A model generated the notes under the pieces. It did not search any database. It was not told where the DNA came from and worked only from the letters and a program-made list of their open reading frames with translations. A program made the translations under genes and the position numbers. A stretch of DNA of 40,677 nucleotides from Sinomonas gamaensis (lineage in GTDB: Bacteria > Actinomycetota > Actinomycetes > Actinomycetales > Micrococcaceae): contig NZ_SSCL01000023.1 in NCBI RefSeq assembly GCF_005876955.1, positions 1 through 40,677 of the forward strand. Reading direction: 5' to 3'. Below, one piece after another: positions 34,291 to 40,677 of this stretch. Numbering within the stretch: the stretch's first letter is position 1; each line of letters begins with the position of its first letter.

Positions 34291-35115
34291 ATGAAGAAAT
34301 ACACGTGGCGAACCGGCGTCCTCGAGGCAGTGATGATCCTCGTGACCGCGGCCTTCGTCTTCCCCCTCTGGCTCCTGGTCTCGGTCGGCTTCCGGCCCTC
34401 CGCGGAGGTCTCACTCAATCCGGTTGCGCCGCCGTCGTCGCTCTATCTGGAGAATTTCTCTACCGCGTGGGAAGAAGGCGGCCTTGGCCCGGCCTTCATC
34501 AACAGCATCTACATCACCGCGATTTCGGTGGCGATCCTCGTGGTCGTCGGCGCCTGCGCGAGCTACTACTTCTCGCGGTCGCGCGGCAAGGCCGGCCTCC
34601 GCTGGTTCGCGATCGTGGCAGCCGGCATGATGGTGCCCTTCCAGATCGGGGTGCTGCCGCTCTACCGCGTCATCACCGACCTCGGGCTCGCGGGGAACCC
34701 CGTTTCGCTCATCATCTTCAACGCGGGAATCCACCTCCCGCTCACGGTCATCCTGTATACCGGTTTCATGCGGCAACTGCCCGCCGAGTACGAAGAGGCC
34801 GCTCGGGTCGACGGCGCCAGCTCGTTCCAGACCTTCTGGCGCATCGTCGTGCCGCTCCTCCTGCCCGTCACCGGAACCGTGATCGTCCTCGATGGCGTCT
34901 CCATCTGGAATGAGTTCTTCACGCCCCTGCTCTACCTCGGCGGCACCCCGAACGTCACGGTCCCCGTCCAGATCTACAGCTTCGTGGGCGAGTTCAACAC
35001 CCATTGGGGTCAGGTATTCGCCGGCCTGCTGATGGCAAGCCTGCCGATCCTCCTCCTGTTCTTCGCCTTCCAGCGCTACATGATCCGCAGCTTCGGCAGC
35101 GGCCTGAAGGGATGA
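34291..35115 (+). CDS. carbohydrate ABC transporter permease, MalG type
   Basis: This 274-residue membrane subunit has six helices and the EAA loop PAEYEEAARVDGASSFQTFW near residue 160. ATG 34291 follows TGAAGGAC; a longer in-frame reading from 33778 is only the shadow of the first permease. Its stop overlaps the start of the FAD oxidase gene in ATGA. No ATPase gene is present, so the importer probably uses a shared MsiK-type ATPase encoded elsewhere, as in many actinobacteria. Confidence 0.9.
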   Translation: MKKYTWRTGVLEAVMILVTAAFVFPLWLLVSVGFRPSAEVSLNPVAPPSSLYLENFSTAWEEGGLGPAFINSIYITAISVAILVVVGACASYYFSRSRGKAGLRWFAIVAAGMMVPFQIGVLPLYRVITDLGLAGNPVSLIIFNAGIHLPLTVILYTGFMRQLPAEYEEAARVDGASSFQTFWRIVVPLLLPVTGTVIVLDGVSIWNEFFTPLLYLGGTPNVTVPVQIYSFVGEFNTHWGQVFAGLLMASLPILLLFFAFQRYMIRSFGSGLKG

Positions 35116-36497
35116 GAACCGTCATGCACCTGGCTCCGATCGACGCGCGGGTTGAGGATCTCATCGCCGCGCTCCCCGAAGGCAGCGTGCTCACGGAACC
35201 CACCGCCGTCGAACCCTACCGGCGTGACCGCGCAGGTGACCCGGACGCCGGCGTCCCGCTCGCCGTCGTCCGCGCAGCGTCGACAGCGGAAGTGCAGACA
35301 GCGGTGCGCTGGGCGGCGCGGCATGGCGTGCCGGTAGTGCCGCGGGGAGCTGGCACCGGCCTCTCGGGCGGGGCGAGCGCTGTGTCCGGCGGCATCGTCG
35401 TCTCGACCGAGCTGATGCGCGAGGTGAAGGTCGATGCTCGTACCCGCACGGCCGTGGTCCAGCCCGGACTCCTCAATGCGGAGTTCAAGGCGGTAGTAGC
35501 GGAGCACGGTCTCTGGTACCCGCCGGATCCGGCCTCGTTCGAGATCTGCTCCATCGGCGGCAACCTTGCGACCAACGCGGGCGGCCTCTGCTGCGTGAAG
35601 TACGGCGTGACCGCCGATTACGTGCTCGGCCTCGAGGTCGTGCTCGCCGACGGCCGGGCGGTACGGCTGGGCGGCTCCTTGATCAAGGACGTCGCGGGCC
35701 TCAACCTCGTCAAGCTCTTCGTCGGCAGCGAGGGGACCCTCGGGATCATCACCGAGGCCACCCTCCGCCTCCTTCCTGCCCCACCCGCGCACCGGACCAT
35801 CGCGGCCTGGTTCCGCACCACCGAGGACGCGGCCGAGGCAATCGCCGAGATCGCCAGCACCATCCGGCCCAGCATGCTCGAGTACATGGACCGGAACTCG
35901 GTCAACGCCGTCGAGGACCTCCTCGGGATCGGGCTCGACCGCGAGGCCGCCGCCTTCGTCCTGGCAGGAAGCGATGATCTCGACCCCGCGGGGCGCGAGA
36001 TCACCGTGATGCTCGAGGCCTTCGCGCGGCACGATCCGATCCTGGTCCAGGAGACCTCCCCCGAGGACGGCGCAACGCTCGAGTACGCCCGCCGCATCGC
36101 CATCCCCGCCGTCGAGGCCACCGGCCGCCTGCTGCTCGAGGACGTCGGGGTGGCCATCCCCCGGCTCGCCGACCTCATCCACGGCGTCGAGGAGATCGCG
36201 GCTCGGGAGCGCGTGCGCATCGCGTTCATCGCCCACGCCGGCGACGGCAACACCCACCCGCTCGTCGTGTTCAACCCCGACGATCCTGCCGAGGAAGCCC
36301 GCGCACATCAGGCCTACGGCGACGTGATGACTCTGGCCATCCGCCTCGGTGGAACCATCACCGGCGAGCACGGAGTGGGCCGGCTCAAGCGCCCCTGGCT
36401 GGAGGACCAGATCGGCCCGGATGCCCTCGACATCGCCCAGCGGGTCAAGGACGCGTTGGACCCCGAGCACCTCTTCAACCCCGGAACGATTTTTTAG
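35112..36497 (+). CDS. glcD: GlcD-type FAD-linked oxidase (glycolate/2-hydroxyacid dehydrogenase)
   Basis: This is a 461-residue FAD enzyme with a PCMH-type N-terminal domain ([20 protein letters not shown] near residue 80, then [13 protein letters not shown]) and a C-terminal domain with [12 protein letters not shown] and [17 protein letters not shown]. It oxidises a 2-hydroxy acid; glycolate is favoured by the malate synthase G gene directly downstream, with D-lactate as the alternative. GlcE and GlcF partners are absent, so it may work alone. ATG 35112 overlaps the permease stop; ATG 35124 is also possible. Confidence 0.82.
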   Translation: MRTVMHLAPIDARVEDLIAALPEGSVLTEPTAVEPYRRDRAGDPDAGVPLAVVRAASTAEVQTAVRWAARHGVPVVPRGAGTGLSGGASAVSGGIVVSTELMREVKVDARTRTAVVQPGLLNAEFKAVVAEHGLWYPPDPASFEICSIGGNLATNAGGLCCVKYGVTADYVLGLEVVLADGRAVRLGGSLIKDVAGLNLVKLFVGSEGTLGIITEATLRLLPAPPAHRTIAAWFRTTEDAAEAIAEIASTIRPSMLEYMDRNSVNAVEDLLGIGLDREAAAFVLAGSDDLDPAGREITVMLEAFARHDPILVQETSPEDGATLEYARRIAIPAVEATGRLLLEDVGVAIPRLADLIHGVEEIAARERVRIAFIAHAGDGNTHPLVVFNPDDPAEEARAHQAYGDVMTLAIRLGGTITGEHGVGRLKRPWLEDQIGPDALDIAQRVKDALDPEHLFNPGTIF

Positions 36498-36508
36498 GAG
36501 ACCGACGA

Positions 36509-38716
36509 ATGACCGGAACTGAGCGCGCCCGCGTGGGCGGGCTGCAGATCGCTGCCGCGCTGCACGAGTTCATCGAACAAGAGGCGCTTGCTTCCAGCGG
36601 GCTAGGGTCCGAGGAATTCTGGCAGGGCGTCGAGGAGATCATCACCGACCTCATGCCCGCCAACCGCCGCCTCCTCGCAGAGCGCGACCGTCTCCAGTCC
36701 GAAGTGGACGATTGGAACCGCGCATACCGCGGGAAAGCCTGGGACGCCGCCGAGTATCGCGCCCGGCTCGAGCAGATCGGGTACCTCGTGCCTGAACCCG
36801 AGCAGGTCACAGTGACCACGCAGAACGTCGACACCGAGATCGCCGAGCTCGCGGGCCCGCAGCTCGTGGTGCCCGTGAGCAACGCTCGGTACTCGCTCAA
36901 CGCCGCGAACGCGCGGTGGGGTTCGCTGTACGACGCCTTCTATGGCACCGACGCCCTGCCCGGTTCGCCTCAGGGCAGGGGATACGACCGTGACCGCGGC
37001 CTTCAGGTCATCGCGGAAGTGCGGCGACTGCTCGACGAGTTCTTCCCGCTGGAGCACGGCAGCCACACTGACGCGACGCAGTACGCCGTGGAGGACGGGA
37101 CCCTCGTCGTCACGCTCCCCTCCGGGCCCAGCCGCCTGAAGGACAGCGCTGCCTTCCGCGGCTTCACCGCGGATCCCGGGCGCCCCGAGGCGATCGTGCT
37201 CTGCCGCCACGGCCTCCATTGGGAACTGCGCTTCGACCCCAACTCTCCCGTGGCGGCCGACGACCGTGCCGGCATGAGCGACGTTGTCGCCGAGGCCGCC
37301 CTCACCACGATCATCGACTTCGAGGATTCAGTGGCTGCCGTCGACGCGGCCGACAAGGTGGCCGCGTACCGCAACTGGCTCGGCCTGAATCGCGGCGACC
37401 TGGTGGAGAGCTTCGAGAAGAACGGCAGAACCATCACCCGCCGCCTCGCCGAGGATCGTCGGTACATCGCTCCGGATGGCTCGGAGCTCGTCCTGCCGGG
37501 TCGCTCGCTTCTTTTCGTCCGCAACGTCGGCCACCACATGATGACTGACGCTGTGCTCGACGCCGCGGGGGACGAGGTCGGTGAGGGCATCATCGACGCG
37601 ATCGTCACTGTCCTGTGCGCCCTGCCCGGCATCGATCCGGGCAACCCGAAGCGCAACGGCTCCGCCGGGTCCATCTACATCGTGAAGCCGAAGATGCACG
37701 GACCCGAGGAAGTGGCTTTCGCCGTGCGCCTCTTCGGTCGGGTAGAGCGACTCCTCGGGCTCGCGCCGGAGACCATCAAGCTCGGGCTCATGGACGAGGA
37801 GCGCCGCACGAGCGCGAACCTCAAGGCGGCTATCGCCGAGGCGACGAGCCGGCTCGTGTTCATCAACACGGGCTTCCTCGACCGGTCTGGCGACGAAATC
37901 CACACCTCCATGGAGGCCGGTCCCATCGTTCGGAAGGCCGAGCTGCGCACGCAGCCCTGGATGCTCTCCTACGAGGACCGGAACGTGGACATCGGCCTCG
38001 AGGTGGGCCTGCCCGGCCACGCACAGATCGGCAAGGGCATGTGGGCGGCTCCCGACCGGATGGCCGCGATGCTGGAAGAGAAGATCGGCCATCCCCTCTC
38101 CGGGGCGACGACAGCCTGGGTGCCCTCGCCGACCGCGGCGACCCTGCACTCCCTGCACTATCTGCGAGTCGACGTGCGCGGCCGACAGGCCGAGCTCGCC
38201 GGGGCGCGCCGCGCAGGCCTCGAGCAGCTGCTGACGGTCCCCGTCGGCGACCCCGAGCAGTGGGACGAGGCGGCCCGTCGCGCGGAGGTCGACAACAACG
38301 TCCAGTCGCTCCTCGGCTACGTGGTCCGCTGGGTCGATCAGGGGATCGGCTGCTCCAAGGTGCCCGACATCCACGATGTGGGCCTCATGGAGGACCGCGC
38401 CACCCTGCGCATCTCCAGCCAGCTGCTCGCCAACTGGCTGCGCCACGACGTGGTCTCCGCGGCGGAGGTACGGGCATCGCTCGAGCGAATGGCCGCCGTC
38501 GTCGACTCTCAGAATGCCGGCGACCCGGCCTACCGGCCCATGGCGGATGACTTCGATGGAAGCTTCGCCTACCAAGCGGCCTGCGAGCTCGTCTTTGAAG
38601 GGGCCGCGCAGCCGAACGGCTACACGGAGCACATCCTGCATCGCTGGCGCCGGAAGGCGAAGGAGCAGGCGGCGGAGTGGAATCAGACGGAACAGGAACA
38701 GAGGGCAGGCGTATGA
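36509..38716 (+). CDS. glcB: malate synthase G
   Basis: This 735-residue monomeric enzyme joins glyoxylate and acetyl-CoA to malate. Family landmarks are present: [56 protein letters not shown] and [20 protein letters not shown], which carries a conserved acidic residue near the catalytic base. Length equals that of the usual G isoform. The ATG follows TTAGGAG. It lies between the GlcD-type oxidase and the GlcG-type gene, so glyoxylate is probably made from glycolate in the same operon. Confidence 0.95.
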   Translation: MTGTERARVGGLQIAAALHEFIEQEALASSGLGSEEFWQGVEEIITDLMPANRRLLAERDRLQSEVDDWNRAYRGKAWDAAEYRARLEQIGYLVPEPEQVTVTTQNVDTEIAELAGPQLVVPVSNARYSLNAANARWGSLYDAFYGTDALPGSPQGRGYDRDRGLQVIAEVRRLLDEFFPLEHGSHTDATQYAVEDGTLVVTLPSGPSRLKDSAAFRGFTADPGRPEAIVLCRHGLHWELRFDPNSPVAADDRAGMSDVVAEAALTTIIDFEDSVAAVDAADKVAAYRNWLGLNRGDLVESFEKNGRTITRRLAEDRRYIAPDGSELVLPGRSLLFVRNVGHHMMTDAVLDAAGDEVGEGIIDAIVTVLCALPGIDPGNPKRNGSAGSIYIVKPKMHGPEEVAFAVRLFGRVERLLGLAPETIKLGLMDEERRTSANLKAAIAEATSRLVFINTGFLDRSGDEIHTSMEAGPIVRKAELRTQPWMLSYEDRNVDIGLEVGLPGHAQIGKGMWAAPDRMAAMLEEKIGHPLSGATTAWVPSPTAATLHSLHYLRVDVRGRQAELAGARRAGLEQLLTVPVGDPEQWDEAARRAEVDNNVQSLLGYVVRWVDQGIGCSKVPDIHDVGLMEDRATLRISSQLLANWLRHDVVSAAEVRASLERMAAVVDSQNAGDPAYRPMADDFDGSFAYQAACELVFEGAAQPNGYTEHILHRWRRKAKEQAAEWNQTEQEQRAGV

Positions 38717-39144
38717 AGCAGTACATCGAAACCGCGTCGATCAGCCATGAGCTGGCGCTCCACATTGTGGACGTGGCCATCGAACAGGGCGCCCAGCTCG
38801 GAGTGCCAGTGGCCGTCACGGTCGTGGACCCGGCGATGGCGTTGGTTGCCTACGCTCGGGCCGACGGGATGACCCCGCACAGCTCCGAGACGAGCCGCCG
38901 CAAGGCCCAGACCGCGGCATCGACCCGGCGGCCGAGCGGGTGGATGCAGGGCGATTTCGCACTCATGCTCCCCCTTGGCTCCGGGAACCGACTCACCAAC
39001 ATCAACGGCGGTGTCCCGCTCCGCTTCGATGGCCGGCTCATCGGCGGCCTGGGGATCGCCGGCGGCACTCCTGATCAGGACGCCGAGATCGCCTTGGCCA
39101 CACTTCAGGCGGTCGGGGCCGACACCCTGACGCCTGTCCCGTAG
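38713..39144 (+). CDS. GlcG/HbpS-family protein
   Basis: This is a 143-residue protein of the GlcG/HbpS (DUF336) fold: [20 protein letters not shown] at residues 11-30 and [17 protein letters not shown] following. Members bind haem or act with glycolate oxidase in unknown fashion, and GlcG is encoded in glycolate loci of other bacteria. ATG 38713 overlaps the malate synthase stop and is preceded by AGAGGGCAGG. The usual GlcG Cys or His pattern is not obvious, so a redox role cannot be claimed. Confidence 0.82.
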   Translation: MKQYIETASISHELALHIVDVAIEQGAQLGVPVAVTVVDPAMALVAYARADGMTPHSSETSRRKAQTAASTRRPSGWMQGDFALMLPLGSGNRLTNINGGVPLRFDGRLIGGLGIAGGTPDQDAEIALATLQAVGADTLTPVP

Positions 39145-39162
39145 ACGACCCGGAGGATTTCC

Positions 39163-40326
39163 TTGGCTTTCCATATTGCTCTGCCGCGCCTGATGAAGGT
39201 CGGCGGAGGCGCCATCAAAGAGCTGGGCGATGTCGTCGCCGAGTTGGGGGCGCGGCGCCCCCTCGTGGTCACCGATCCGTTCATGCAGAAGTCCGGGACG
39301 GTTGACGCAGCCCTCGATGCCCTGCGGGCGGCCGGCTTCGACGCCGCGGTCTTCTCCGAGACCGTGCCGGACCCCACCACAGACTCGCTCATTGCGGGGC
39401 TCGAGGCGGTCCGCGAGCACGACGCGGACGTCCTGATCGGCTTCGGCGGCGGGAGCTCGATCGACACCGCCAAGGCGCTCGGGCTCCTGTCGAAGCAGGG
39501 CGGACCGATGCGTCAGTACAAGGCGCCCAGACGGAACACTGGCCCCTCGCTGCCGGTCGTCGCGGTTCCCACGACGGCCGGCAGCGGGTCCGAGGCGACG
39601 CAGTTCTCCATCATCAGCGACTCTGAGACGAACGAGAAGATGCTCTGCGCGGGGCCTGCGTTCCTGCCGGTTGCCGCGGTGGTGGACTACGAACTGACGC
39701 TCTCTATGCCGGCCAGGCTGAGCGCGGACACGGGGGTCGACGCGCTCACCCACGCCATCGAGGCGTACGTGAGCCGCAAGGCCAACCCCTTCTCCGACGG
39801 GTTCGCGCTGGCGGCGATCACCGCGATCGGCCAGAACCTCCGTGAGGTCTACAAGGACGGGGCCAACCGTGAGGCCCGGGAGGCGATGATGCTCGCCGCG
39901 ACCCAGGCGGGCATCGCCTTCTCGAATTCGAGCGTGGCCCTCGTGCACGGGATGAGCCGTCCTCTGGGGGCCCACTTCCACATCGCTCACGGGCTCGCCA
40001 ACGCCATGCTCTTCCCGGCCGTCACCGAATTCTCCGTCGCCGGAGCAGAGGCGCGCTACGCGGATTGCGCGCGGGCGCTGGGCGCCGCGCGCCCGGATGA
40101 CGACGACGGCGCAGCCTCGCGCGCGCTCGTCGCCGAGCTCCATGCGCTCAACCGGGATCTGAACGTTCCCACGCCTGAGTCCTACGGGGTCAGCTCGGAC
40201 GACTGGAGCCGACTGATCCCCCTCATGGCCGAGCAGGCTCTCGCCTCCGGATCCCCGGCCAACAACCCCATCGTTCCGGACGCAACCGAGATCGCAGCCA
40301 TCTACACCAGGATCTACTCCTCATGA
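39163..40326 (+). CDS. iron-containing (group III) alcohol dehydrogenase
   Basis: This is a 387-residue enzyme with the nucleotide loop GFGGGSSIDTAKA (93-105) and metal residues D193, H197, H263 and H277. Group III members reduce or oxidise lactaldehyde, glycolaldehyde, 1,3-propanediol or semialdehydes. Here it could interconvert a C3 hydroxy compound or glycolaldehyde (inference). The start is TTG 39163, seven bases after GGAGG; no ATG is nearby. It ends in an ATGA overlap with the semialdehyde dehydrogenase gene. Confidence 0.87.
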   Translation: MAFHIALPRLMKVGGGAIKELGDVVAELGARRPLVVTDPFMQKSGTVDAALDALRAAGFDAAVFSETVPDPTTDSLIAGLEAVREHDADVLIGFGGGSSIDTAKALGLLSKQGGPMRQYKAPRRNTGPSLPVVAVPTTAGSGSEATQFSIISDSETNEKMLCAGPAFLPVAAVVDYELTLSMPARLSADTGVDALTHAIEAYVSRKANPFSDGFALAAITAIGQNLREVYKDGANREAREAMMLAATQAGIAFSNSSVALVHGMSRPLGAHFHIAHGLANAMLFPAVTEFSVAGAEARYADCARALGAARPDDDDGAASRALVAELHALNRDLNVPTPESYGVSSDDWSRLIPLMAEQALASGSPANNPIVPDATEIAAIYTRIYSS

Positions 40327-40677
40327 CAACCATCAAGACGATTCCGCATTACCTCAACGGCGAAGAGAGCAACGGGGTCGGGGAGCGCACCCAGCCGGTG
40401 TTCAATCCGGCCACCGGCGAGCAGACGGGCGAGCTGTGGCTCGCCGATAGGCAGGACCTGGAGGCGGCGGTGGCGAACGCGCGCAAGGCCGCCGATTCCT
40501 GGGGGGAGGTCTCCCTGGCCAGGCGCACCGCGGTGCTGTTCAGGTTCCGAGAGCTGGTCGCGGGCCACATCGATGAGCTCGCGGCGCTGGTCACCGCCGA
40601 GCACGGGAAGGTCCTCTCGGACGCGAAGGGCGAGATCGGGCGGGGCCTTGAGGTGGTCGAGTTCGCCTGCGGGATCC
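40323..40677 (+). CDS. mmsA: methylmalonate/malonate-semialdehyde dehydrogenase, N-terminal part
   Basis: Only the first 118 residues are inside the window. They match the MmsA/IolA branch of CoA-acylating aldehyde dehydrogenases: HYLNGEESNG, PVFNPATGEQTGELWLADRQ, and EHGKVLSDAKGEIGRGLEVVEFACG. MmsA converts methylmalonate or malonate semialdehyde to propionyl- or acetyl-CoA. The catalytic Cys is beyond the edge, so completeness cannot be judged. It overlaps the iron dehydrogenase stop and would give acetyl-CoA for the malate synthase two genes upstream (inference). Confidence 0.87.
   Translation, partial: MTTIKTIPHYLNGEESNGVGERTQPVFNPATGEQTGELWLADRQDLEAAVANARKAADSWGEVSLARRTAVLFRFRELVAGHIDELAALVTAEHGKVLSDAKGEIGRGLEVVEFACGI

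Noticed and set aside
35076-36470. 464-residue minus-strand frame opposite the FAD oxidase
   Set aside because: It is Asp/Glu/Gly/His-rich shadow sequence antisense to a clear GlcD homologue.
1-40677. CRISPR arrays, insertion sequences, tRNA genes or prophage genes
   Set aside because: No regularly spaced repeats, transposase or integrase motifs, or cloverleaf-like sequences were noticed on reading.

Overview
The window is high-GC DNA with GTG and TTG starts, strong AGGAG-type ribosome sites and gene families typical of soil actinobacteria of the Arthrobacter/Sinomonas (Micrococcaceae) kind; this assignment is inferred from gene content and is not proven. No rRNA, tRNA, CRISPR, transposase or integrase was seen. 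It reads as a chromosomal catabolic region made of adjoining substrate-specific modules, several with their own LacI- or TetR-type regulator and a visible symmetric operator.

Layout. 42-757: two overlapping DUF202 membrane proteins. 894-4682: an MFS transporter, a type I sulfatase and a LacI regulator, preceded by twin palindromes. 4689-5746: a SigB/SigF-type sigma factor and a small protein. 5843-6576: a TetR regulator behind twin palindromes. 6595-11898: a shikimate/quinate module with a bifunctional dehydroshikimate dehydratase, a quinate/shikimate dehydrogenase, a LacI regulator and an MHS-type permease, leading to protocatechuate. 11956-15014: aldehyde dehydrogenase, zinc alcohol dehydrogenase and DUF779 protein on the minus strand. 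15368-20348: a sulfonate-type ABC importer followed by a TauD-type dioxygenase and an FMN-dependent monooxygenase, probably for sulfur scavenging. 20716-23602: three-subunit proton-translocating transhydrogenase. 23710-26712: a VOC protein, a flavin monooxygenase-like protein, a 58-residue coiled-coil protein and a second, FliA/WhiG-like sigma factor.

26952 to the right edge is the most interesting part. In order it encodes an enolase-superfamily acid-sugar dehydratase-like enzyme, a LacI regulator, an 853-residue putative glycoside hydrolase of no family I can name, a carbohydrate ABC importer (binding protein and two permeases, no ATPase), a GlcD-type FAD oxidase, malate synthase G, a GlcG/HbpS protein, an iron alcohol dehydrogenase and the start of a methylmalonate/malonate-semialdehyde dehydrogenase. 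My inference is a pathway that takes up and hydrolyses a glycoside or oligosaccharide and splits the product into a C2 acid (glycolate, then glyoxylate) and a C3 semialdehyde (then acetyl-CoA), which malate synthase joins as malate. The cluster runs off the window. The substrate is unknown, and no aldolase is visible.
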